Source of the DNA: Serratia fonticola
GTDB taxonomy: Bacteria; Pseudomonadota; Gammaproteobacteria; Enterobacterales; Enterobacteriaceae
Length of the DNA: 64,000 bases
Assembly (NCBI RefSeq): GCF_001006005.1
Contig: NZ_CP011254.1
Location: 3,162,001 to 3,226,000, forward strand
Reading direction: 5' to 3'
Part shown: piece by piece, positions 57,218-64,000 of the stretch
Numbering within the stretch: the stretch's first letter is position 1
Layout: every line of letters begins with the position of its first letter
Position numbers and translations under genes: made by a program
The notes under the pieces: generated by a model
What the model was told of the DNA's origin: nothing
Seen by the model: only the letters and a program-made list of their open reading frames with translations
Database searches by the model: none

Positions 57218-57310
57218 CCTCGGCAAAGTTGCGTCATTCTAGTGCGTAGGGCAGGGGGGGTAAATCGAATGTTGTTTAACAGATATTACAGTTGGCGTGC
57301 TTTTCTCCGA

Positions 57311-57342
57311 AACAAATAAAATGGGCCGCTAAGCGGCCCATT
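57311..57342 (-). terminator. Terminator of the cyoABCDE operon
   Basis: Read on the minus strand, AATGGGCCGCT and AGCGGCCCATT form an 11-bp perfect stem followed by TTTATTTG, 16 bases after the cyoE stop. Confidence 0.88.
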
Positions 57343-57358
57343 CGCAGACATCCGCTGT

Positions 57359-58252
57359 TTACCAAGCGTAGGTTAACAGGGTTTCTGGTGTAGCACTGGC
57401 ACTGAAATCGATCGACATCATTACGCTAAGTGAAGTAATGGCCACGATTGAGAACACAAACAGTTTGCGCGCCCAGACGCTGTCATTTTCCGCTTTGTAA
57501 CCGCGTAACGCCATGCCTAGCCACCACACGCTCACCGCCGCTGCGACGATCAGGTATTTGTAGCCAGCATAACCGCCCAGGGTCAGCATCAGCGTGGCGA
57601 TCATAAACGCCAGGATGTAGAGCGTGATGTGGTTTTTGGCAACAGAGATGCCTTTCACCACCGGCAGTACCGGGATATTGGCTGCCTGGTAATCTTTAAA
57701 GCGGAAGATGGCAATCGCATAGGAATGCGGCATCTGCCACAGGCTGAAGATAGCCAGCAGGATCAATGCACCAGCATCAAACTCGTTGGTGACCGCGCAG
57801 TAGCCAATCACCGGCGGCGCGGCCCCAGACAGGCTGCCGATCAGCGTGCCGTATACCGAGTGGCGTTTCATGTACAGGCTGTAAACGCCGACATAAACCA
57901 CAAAGCCCATCACCGCCAGCCACATGGCCAGCGGGTTGGCCGCGATATACAGCAGTGCAAAACCAGCAATACCCAGCAAGGTAGCGTAAACCAGGCTCAC
58001 ACTCGGCGCGATCAGGCCTTTTACCAGCACCCGGTTCTTCGTTCTCTCCATTTTCTTGTCGATGTCGCGGTCAATGTAGTTGTTAAATACACAGCCCGAG
58101 GCAACCACCAACGAGACCCCTAACAGGGTGGCGAGAAACAGGGGATAGTCGATGCTCCCTTTGGAAGCGAGCAGGAATCCCCCGACGACAGAAATTAAAT
58201 TACCGAAAATAATTCCTGGTTTAGTTACTTGCAGGTATTGCTTAATCATCAC
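57359..58252 (-). CDS. cyoE: Protoheme IX farnesyltransferase CyoE
   Basis: The 297-residue UbiA-family membrane enzyme has about seven to nine membrane segments and the Asp-rich [18 protein letters not shown] near 57-74, which binds the prenyl diphosphate. A second acidic loop contains [15 protein letters not shown]. It converts heme B to heme O for the bo3 oxidase. It is the last gene of the cyo operon, 14 bases after cyoD. Confidence 0.98.
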   Translation of the reverse strand: MMIKQYLQVTKPGIIFGNLISVVGGFLLASKGSIDYPLFLATLLGVSLVVASGCVFNNYIDRDIDKKMERTKNRVLVKGLIAPSVSLVYATLLGIAGFALLYIAANPLAMWLAVMGFVVYVGVYSLYMKRHSVYGTLIGSLSGAAPPVIGYCAVTNEFDAGALILLAIFSLWQMPHSYAIAIFRFKDYQAANIPVLPVVKGISVAKNHITLYILAFMIATLMLTLGGYAGYKYLIVAAAVSVWWLGMALRGYKAENDSVWARKLFVFSIVAITSLSVMMSIDFSASATPETLLTYAW

Positions 58253-58266
58253 GTCCAGCTCTGCTC

Positions 58267-58605
58267 TTAATCGACCATCATGTTGATGTTGAGGTTGTAC
58301 ATAATCCAGAGTGAACCCACAACAACGATACCGATGATCATAGCGGTGAACAGCAATGCCACCAGGTTCCAGCGCTCTTCCGATGAGGTGTTCATATGCA
58401 GGAAGTAAACCAGGTGAACGATCACCTGGATAACCGCCATGCCGACCACAACCGCCAGGATGGTGGAGTGAGAGGCGCTGCCGCTCATCACCATCGCAAA
58501 TGGAATTACCGTCAGGATGACCGACAGGATAAAGCCGGTCAGATATGACTTCACGCTACCGTGGCTTGCGCCGCCGTGAGAGGTATCATGGGATGAATGG
58601 CTCAT
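58267..58605 (-). CDS. cyoD: Cytochrome bo3 ubiquinol oxidase subunit IV
   Basis: The 112-residue protein has a His/Ser-rich start ([15 protein letters not shown]), then three membrane segments, with [18 protein letters not shown] typical of subunit IV. It helps assemble the copper/heme centre of CyoB. The ATG directly follows the cyoC stop (TAAATG). Confidence 0.97.
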   Translation of the reverse strand: MSHSSHDTSHGGASHGSVKSYLTGFILSVILTVIPFAMVMSGSASHSTILAVVVGMAVIQVIVHLVYFLHMNTSSEERWNLVALLFTAMIIGIVVVGSLWIMYNLNINMMVD

Positions 58606-59220
58606 TTACATTACCCCCAGCAGGTAGACAACGGTAAATACGCAGATCCAGACCACGTCCAGGAAGTGCCAGAACAGGCTCAGACACATCAGACGGGTTT
58701 TATTGGTTGGGTTCAGGCCACGCTTGCTCACCTGAATCATCATGATGATGATCCAGATCAGACCGGTGGTTACGTGCAGACCGTGAGTACCCACCAGCGC
58801 AAAGAAGCTGGAGAGGAACGCACTGCGGTCTGGGCCGTAACCTTCGGCGATCAGGTGATGGAATTCATAGATCTCCATCGCCACGAAGCCGACGCCAAAC
58901 AGGAAGGTCAGGAACAGCCAGGTGTTAACGCTGCTTACCTTGCCCTTGTTCATGCCGATCATCGCCATACCGTAGGTGATGGAGCTGAACAGCAGGAGGA
59001 AAGTTTCAACCAGTACAAAATTCAGGTCGAAGATATCTTTCCCAGTGGGACCGCCAGCGGTCCCATTCACCAGTACTGCATAGGTTGCGAACAAGCTCGC
59101 AAACAAAATACAGTCGCTCATCAGGTAAACCCAGAATCCGAAGACCTTGGTTTCTCCTGCGTCGTGGTGCCCATGCTCGGCATGGGCTGCGCTATGGTTG
59201 GTCAGAGTATCAGTTGACAT
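58606..59220 (-). CDS. cyoC: Cytochrome bo3 ubiquinol oxidase subunit III
   Basis: The 204-residue protein has five membrane segments after a His-rich tail ([13 protein letters not shown]), and family blocks [20 protein letters not shown] and [19 protein letters not shown]. It is the structural subunit III of the heme-copper oxidase. It overlaps the cyoB 3' end by 11 bases. Confidence 0.98.
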   Translation of the reverse strand: MSTDTLTNHSAAHAEHGHHDAGETKVFGFWVYLMSDCILFASLFATYAVLVNGTAGGPTGKDIFDLNFVLVETFLLLFSSITYGMAMIGMNKGKVSSVNTWLFLTFLFGVGFVAMEIYEFHHLIAEGYGPDRSAFLSSFFALVGTHGLHVTTGLIWIIIMMIQVSKRGLNPTNKTRLMCLSLFWHFLDVVWICVFTVVYLLGVM

Positions 59221-61201
59221 GTTTCACGCCTGCTTTGCTGATTTGTTCATAGTGTTGGTTTTCAATGCGCTCGATCTCATCAACCGGCACATAGTAATCA
59301 ACATCTTCATCGAAGCTCTTGACGATCCAGGTCACGATCATGCCGACGAAGCCAGCAATCGCCATCCACCAGATATCCCAGATCATCGCGAAACCAAATA
59401 CCAGGCTGAAGCCAGCAATAATCACACCGGCGCCGGTATTCTTCGGCATATGAATCGGCTCGTACTTCGCGGGTTTCTTATAGGCTTCGCCTTTTTCTTT
59501 CATGTCCCAGAACGCATCACGATCGTGAATTTCTGGCACTACGGCGAAGTTATAGAACGGAGGTGGTGAAGAAGTTGACCACTCCAGCGTACGTGCACCC
59601 CATGGGTCACCGGTCAGATCGCGGTTTTGCTCGCGGTCGCGGATACTGACGTAAACCTGGATCACTTGGCACAGGATACCGCAGGCAATCAGCGCTGCAC
59701 CGCCAGCCGCAACCAGCAGCAGAGGGTGGAACTCAGGATTGATATTCTGGCTGATACGGCGGGTCATCCCCATGAAGCCCAGTGCATACAGCGGCATAAA
59801 GGCGACGAAGAAACCGATGATCCAGAACCAGAATGCGCGGATACCCCAGGTCTCATTCAGACGGAAGCCGAAGGATTTAGGGAACCAGTAGGTCAGGCCA
59901 GCGAAGCAACCGAACACCACACCACCGATAATTACGTTATGGAAGTGGGCAATCAGGAACAGGCTGTTGTGCAGCACGAAGTTGGCACCCGGTACCGCCA
60001 GCAGTACGCCGGTCATCCCACCGATGGAGAAGGTGATGATGAAGCCCACGGTCCACAGCATCGCGGAGTTAAGCTGAATACGGCCCTGGTACATGGTGAA
60101 CAGCCAGTTGAAGATTTTCACCCCGGTCGGGATGGAAATGATCATCGTGGCAATCCCGAAGAAGGCGTTAACGTTGGCGCCTGACCCCATGGTAAAGAAG
60201 TGGTGCAGCCAAACGATAAACGACAGGACGGTGATCGCGATGGTTGCCCATACCAGTGAGGTATAGCCGAACAGGCGTTTCTTCGAGAAGGTGGCGGTCA
60301 CTTCAGAGAAGACACCGAACACTGGCAGAACCAGGATATACACCTCTGGGTGACCCCAGGCCCAAATCAGGTTGATGTACATCATCATGTTGCCGCCCAT
60401 ATCATTGGTAAAGAAATGGGTGCCCAGATAGCGATCCAGGGTCAGCAACGCGACGGTGACGGTCAGAATTGGGAAGGAGACGATGATCAGCACGTTGGTA
60501 CACAGTGCTGCCCAGGTGAACACTGGCATCTTCATCATCGGCATGCCAGGGGCACGCATCTTCAGGATGGTGGCGAAGAAGTTCACACCGGTCAACAGGG
60601 TACCCAGACCGGAAATCTGTAGACTCCAGATCCAGTAATCGACCCCGACGCCAGGGCTGTATTCCTTGCCTGATAACGGCGGATAGGCCAACCAGCCGGT
60701 CTGCGCGAATTCACCGACACCCAGCGAGATGTTGATCAAGACCACGCCGACCACGAAGAACCAGAAGCTCAGGGAGTTCAGGAACGGGAAGGCAACGTCG
60801 CGCGCACCGATTTGCAACGGGACCACCACGTTCATCAGACCCACGACGAATGGCATCGCCATGAAGAAGATCATGATGACGCCGTGCGCGGTAAAGATCT
60901 GGTCGTAGTGGTGCGGCGGCAGGAATCCGGCCTCACCGGCAGACGCGAGCGCCTGCTGGCTACGCATCATGATGGCATCAGCAAAACCACGCAGCAGCAT
61001 AACCATGGCCACGATGATGTACATGATACCAATTTTTTTATGGTCGACCGAAGTCAGCCATTCGCTCCACAGCCACTTCCATTTGCCGAAATACGTGATC
61101 AGCGCCAGCAGGGCTAGCCCGCCAACGATGATTGCAGCAACGGTGACCATGATGATCGGTTCATGCAACGGAACCGCATCAAGTGTTAATTTTCCCAACA
61201 T
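59210..61201 (-). CDS. cyoB: Cytochrome bo3 ubiquinol oxidase subunit I
   Basis: Started at [15 protein letters not shown], the product has 663 residues, the E. coli length. It carries the heme and copper ligands: H in [11 protein letters not shown], the crosslinked HPEVY (AWGHPEVYI), the HH pair in [10 protein letters not shown] and the H-F-H of [11 protein letters not shown]. It reduces oxygen to water and pumps protons. It lies four bases after cyoA. Confidence 0.98.
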   Translation of the reverse strand: MLGKLTLDAVPLHEPIIMVTVAAIIVGGLALLALITYFGKWKWLWSEWLTSVDHKKIGIMYIIVAMVMLLRGFADAIMMRSQQALASAGEAGFLPPHHYDQIFTAHGVIMIFFMAMPFVVGLMNVVVPLQIGARDVAFPFLNSLSFWFFVVGVVLINISLGVGEFAQTGWLAYPPLSGKEYSPGVGVDYWIWSLQISGLGTLLTGVNFFATILKMRAPGMPMMKMPVFTWAALCTNVLIIVSFPILTVTVALLTLDRYLGTHFFTNDMGGNMMMYINLIWAWGHPEVYILVLPVFGVFSEVTATFSKKRLFGYTSLVWATIAITVLSFIVWLHHFFTMGSGANVNAFFGIATMIISIPTGVKIFNWLFTMYQGRIQLNSAMLWTVGFIITFSIGGMTGVLLAVPGANFVLHNSLFLIAHFHNVIIGGVVFGCFAGLTYWFPKSFGFRLNETWGIRAFWFWIIGFFVAFMPLYALGFMGMTRRISQNINPEFHPLLLVAAGGAALIACGILCQVIQVYVSIRDREQNRDLTGDPWGARTLEWSTSSPPPFYNFAVVPEIHDRDAFWDMKEKGEAYKKPAKYEPIHMPKNTGAGVIIAGFSLVFGFAMIWDIWWMAIAGFVGMIVTWIVKSFDEDVDYYVPVDEIERIENQHYEQISKAGVKHVN

Positions 61202-61205
61202 CAGA

Positions 61206-62159
61206 TTATTCCTCGGCTCCGGCGTGAGCATGTTCACTCATGTCCATACCCTGGCTCATGTCCATGCCCTGGTGCGCGGAAGCTTCTGCGCCTTTGTGCA
61301 TGTGCATATCACCCATGAATTTGCCAATAGTCTCTTTGAACAAATTCGGTTTGACACTGGAGAAGTACTCAACCGGGTTGTTTTCACTCGGCTCTGCCAG
61401 TTTGTTAAAATCGCTGGTGGCGTTAAGGGTATTAGACGATTCTTTCACCTTGGCTACCCACTGATCGAAGTCGCCTTCGGTCGGGGTGACAATGGCGGTG
61501 AATTTCATGCCGGAGAACCCGCGGCCACTGAAGCTGCTGGAAATACCGTCGTATTTGCCTGCTTCGTTGCCGATCAGGTGCAGTTTGGTCTGCATCCCGG
61601 CCATCGCATAAATCTGCCCACCTAACTGAGGAATAAAGAACGAGTTCATTACCGAGTTAGAGGTGACTTTGAATTCGACTGGAACATCTTTCGGGAAAGC
61701 CAGCTCATTAACGGTCGCGATACCCTGCTCTGGGTAGATGAACAGCCACTTCCAGTCTAACGACACCACTTCGATGGTCATTGGCTTTTTGTCGGCGACA
61801 ATCGGCTTGAATGGATCCAGCGCGTGGGTTGTTTTCCAGGTTATGGTGCCAAGGATGGCGATGATAATGATTGGAATGGTCCAGACGACCGCTTCAATCT
61901 TGTTGGAGTGTGACCAATTCGGACTGTACTTGGCGCTCTTGTTGGAAGCACGATACTTCCAGGCAAAGGCAAATGCCATGAAGATCACTGGCACCACAAC
62001 GATCAGCATCAAGCCGATTGCCGTGAGGATCAGTCTTCGTTGCTCAACACCTATTGCTCCTTTGGGATCCATCAACACCATATCGCAACCGCTTAGCATA
62101 ACGGTGGCGACAATTAAGGATAACATCCCAATACTTTTATTGTATTTCTTAAGTCTCAT
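61206..62159 (-). CDS. cyoA: Cytochrome bo3 ubiquinol oxidase subunit II
   Basis: The 317-residue lipoprotein has a signal peptide with lipobox LSGC and the lipidated Cys at residue 25. Two membrane helices and a periplasmic cupredoxin domain lacking the copper site follow (FITTPEGD-like region [12 protein letters not shown]). The C-terminus is Met/His-rich ([16 protein letters not shown]). It takes part in ubiquinol oxidation. It is the first gene of cyoABCDE. Confidence 0.98.
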   Translation of the reverse strand: MRLKKYNKSIGMLSLIVATVMLSGCDMVLMDPKGAIGVEQRRLILTAIGLMLIVVVPVIFMAFAFAWKYRASNKSAKYSPNWSHSNKIEAVVWTIPIIIIAILGTITWKTTHALDPFKPIVADKKPMTIEVVSLDWKWLFIYPEQGIATVNELAFPKDVPVEFKVTSNSVMNSFFIPQLGGQIYAMAGMQTKLHLIGNEAGKYDGISSSFSGRGFSGMKFTAIVTPTEGDFDQWVAKVKESSNTLNATSDFNKLAEPSENNPVEYFSSVKPNLFKETIGKFMGDMHMHKGAEASAHQGMDMSQGMDMSEHAHAGAEE

Positions 62160-62566
62160 CTAACGACCCCAATTACCAAGGCTCTATATTGTCGTTTCAT
62201 GTGTGCGGGCATTTTACGGGAAGGTTGCAGTACTGTAAACATACTTAAGAGAGTGTCAGCGGCTTGTTGACACTTTCTGTTAAGGGGGTCACACATGTAA
62301 CGTAAGGTGACAATTTACTAATGGCAACAACGTGTTGGCGAGCTGAATCGTTCCGGGGGGATGCTATGTCATGGAAAACCAAGGGTATGTCAGGATATTG
62401 CGTCAGCGGTGGCGATGTTTGAATAGGCGCAAAAAGGTTTATTTAATGTAAAATTTTTGTTTTGTTGAGGTGAATTAAAATCTATTTCCGAGCGTTTTAC
62501 TCGGGTAAAAAAATAGCTTAGGCGAAAATATTAAATTTTTAACGAAATAAATTCGTTTTTCTGATG
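62160..62566. other. cyoA upstream region without genes
   Basis: About 400 bp contain no credible frame. The cyoA-proximal half has mixed composition; the ampG-proximal half (62440-62570) is A+T-rich, with a short hairpin CCGAG-CGTTTTA-CTCGG at 62487-62503. The cyo promoter must lie here. I could not find a convincing ArcA or FNR site by eye. Confidence 0.6.
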
Positions 62567-62604
62567 CTTTTTTGTTGGCCGAATTTTATCGGCCAACAAA
62601 AAAA
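62567..62604. terminator. Bidirectional terminator of ampG
   Basis: TTTGTTGGCCGA-atttta-TCGGCCAACAAA is a perfect stem with extra T- and A-runs on each side, abutting the ampG stop codon at 62605. Confidence 0.93.
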
Positions 62605-64000
62605 TCACGCTAATTGCGTTCGGCGCAACGCCAGGTAGTCCAACAGGCTACCCATGATAATCCCCACCAGGCTCAGCATGGCACCGGTTTGCAGCAGCTG
62701 CACGGCGAGGTTGGGCCAGTCGGTCCAATCCAGCGCGTTGGCGATCAGCAGCAGCAACCATACGCCTAGCAGCGAGCAACCGGCGCCCAGCAGGCGTAGT
62801 GCCCAGCGATAGGCGGCACGAAACTCGGTACGTGGCATAAAGTTGTCGGTACGTTGCGTGTACTCCAATGTCTGGCGGCAGATTAACAGCAGCAGCAGGC
62901 CTGGAACCGCTGCCGCGATGGAGAACAGGTAAAACAGTGGCCAGCCATGAGCGGTCACGAACCAACCGGCAATCGGCCCGACGTAAACACGGCCAACGGC
63001 GGAGAGCGCCGAGAGCAGGGCAAACTGGGTGGCGGAGAAGGATTTGTTGCACAGGGTCATCAGCAGGGCGACAAAGGCTGCCGTGCCCATGCCGCCGCAC
63101 AGGTTTTCCAGGAAAATGGCGCTGCCCATTGTGAGGATGTTTTTAGCGGTGATCGCCAACAGCCAGTAACCGATGTTGGAAACCGCCTGCAAAATGCCGA
63201 ACAGCATCAGCGCTCGGAACAGGCTGAGACGCTGCATCAAGACGCCGCCGAACAGGGCCCCGACGATGGTGGCAAACAGACCGAGCGTTTTATTTACCAG
63301 ACCGACCTCGCCGGCATCGAAGCCGACGCCGCGGATCAGAAAGGTGGTGCTCAAACTTCCGGCAAAAGCGTCACCCATCTTATACATCACGATCAGCAAC
63401 AGGATCAGCCAGGCATTGTTTCGGGCGAAGAAGTCACGCAGCGGAGCGACTACAGCCATCTCAAGGGTACGCGGCGCAGGAATGCTGTCGTCCGGTTCCG
63501 GTGCCATCAGCGTAGCGGCTACGCCGATTAGCATCAGCCCGGCCATTAACCAGTAAGTTGCCTGCCAGCCGAAATAGCGATCGGCCAGCCACAGGGCCAG
63601 CCCGCCGGAGACCAGCATTGCCAGGCGATAACCCAGTACCGACACTGCAGCCCCGGCCCCGCGTTCTTCGGCCGCCAGCAGATCGGTTTTGTAGGCGTCA
63701 AAAACAATATCCTGTGAGGCAGAACAGAATGCCACCACCACCGCCAGCGTGGCCAGCCACCATAGATGCTGTGACGGATTCATAAACCCCATCGCCACGA
63801 TGGCCACTACCAGCAGCAACTGGCTGATCAACAGCCAGCCACGCCGCCGCCCAAGGAACGGGGGAGTGTAGCGATCCATAAACGGTGACCAGAGGAACTT
63901 GAACACGTAGGCCTGACCTACCAGCGAAAAGATACCAATGGTTTTCAGATCGAGGCCTTCGACGGTCATCCAGGCTTGCAGCGTGCCGGAGGTTAATGCC
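62605..64000 (-). CDS. ampG: Muropeptide transporter AmpG (start outside window)
   Basis: The frame is open to the right edge; the visible 465 or so residues begin ALTSGTLQAWMTVEGLDLKT. That matches E. coli AmpG from about residue 30, so only the N-terminal ~30 residues lie outside. It is an MFS-type inner-membrane importer for anhydro-muropeptides, with FSLVGQAYVFKFLWSPFMDR and NLCGGMGTAAFVALLMTLCN as family blocks. It recycles cell wall fragments and thereby feeds AmpC beta-lactamase induction where present. Confidence 0.97.
   Translation of the reverse strand, partial: ALTSGTLQAWMTVEGLDLKTIGIFSLVGQAYVFKFLWSPFMDRYTPPFLGRRRGWLLISQLLLVVAIVAMGFMNPSQHLWWLATLAVVVAFCSASQDIVFDAYKTDLLAAEERGAGAAVSVLGYRLAMLVSGGLALWLADRYFGWQATYWLMAGLMLIGVAATLMAPEPDDSIPAPRTLEMAVVAPLRDFFARNNAWLILLLIVMYKMGDAFAGSLSTTFLIRGVGFDAGEVGLVNKTLGLFATIVGALFGGVLMQRLSLFRALMLFGILQAVSNIGYWLLAITAKNILTMGSAIFLENLCGGMGTAAFVALLMTLCNKSFSATQFALLSALSAVGRVYVGPIAGWFVTAHGWPLFYLFSIAAAVPGLLLLLICRQTLEYTQRTDNFMPRTEFRAAYRWALRLLGAGCSLLGVWLLLLIANALDWTDWPNLAVQLLQTGAMLSLVGIIMGSLLDYLALRRTQLA

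Noticed and set aside
62160..62566. ArcA or FNR sites in the cyo promoter
   Set aside because: GTTAA- and TTGAT-like pieces occur but none has the proper repeat spacing; not strong enough to list.

Overview
The window reads as the chromosome of an enterobacterium of the Yersiniaceae type, most likely Serratia. From sbcDC onward the genes follow the Escherichia coli order sbcC-sbcD-phoB-phoR-brnQ-proY-malZ-acpH-queA-tgt-yajC-secD-secF-yajI-nrdR-ribD-ribE-nusB-thiL-yajO-dxs-ispA-xseB-thiI-yajL-panE-yajQ-yajR-cyoEDCBA-ampG. Protein lengths agree closely with the E. coli family members. Accessory pieces are set into this backbone. No rRNA, tRNA, prophage, intact insertion sequence or CRISPR array was found.

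Left part (1-11.7 kb): the 3' part of an IclR-family regulator, an OPT-family transporter and a DUF1177 protein form a likely peptide or amino-acid-derivative uptake module. Then come ppnP, rdgC and mak, an orphan BglG-type antiterminator with its own RNA antiterminator leader, and the sbcDC nuclease operon.

Middle part (11.8-34 kb): phoBR carries a third gene for a PstS-like periplasmic protein and is preceded by a Pho box. A MetE-C-terminal-like methyltransferase sits behind well-formed MetR and MetJ sites. brnQ and proY follow. An accessory patch holds a REPIN-like repeat, a small secreted protein and ybdG. Then come malZ, ggt, a 2-Cys peroxiredoxin, acpH, queA, an A+T-rich glycosyltransferase-like gene wedged between queA and tgt, and tgt-yajC-secDF.

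Right part (34-64 kb): a complete tetrathionate respiration locus (ttrRS divergent from ttrBCA) lies where E. coli has yajD-tsx. It is followed by yajI, the nrdR-ribD-ribE-nusB-thiL run (with pgpA missing after thiL), yajO next to the dxs-ispA-xseB isoprenoid operon, and thiI with a perfect 16-bp inverted repeat in its leader. A DUF4198 protein with a His-rich loop has a Zur-like operator. Then come panE-yajL, yajQ, a REPIN-like element enclosing three 133-bp tandem repeats, yajR, the cytochrome bo3 operon and the start-truncated ampG.

Gene ends are repeatedly marked by a G+C-rich palindrome related to GGGCGCAGCATGCTGCGCCC. The most interesting points are the orphan antiterminator with its RAT leader, the Zur-like site before the DUF4198 gene, the foreign gene between queA and tgt, the missing pgpA, and several unexplained intergenic structures (thiI leader, brnQ leader, 133-bp tandem repeat). 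I saw no clearly new multi-gene system. Start positions on the minus strand derive from reading-frame arithmetic and may be uncertain by one base in a few places.
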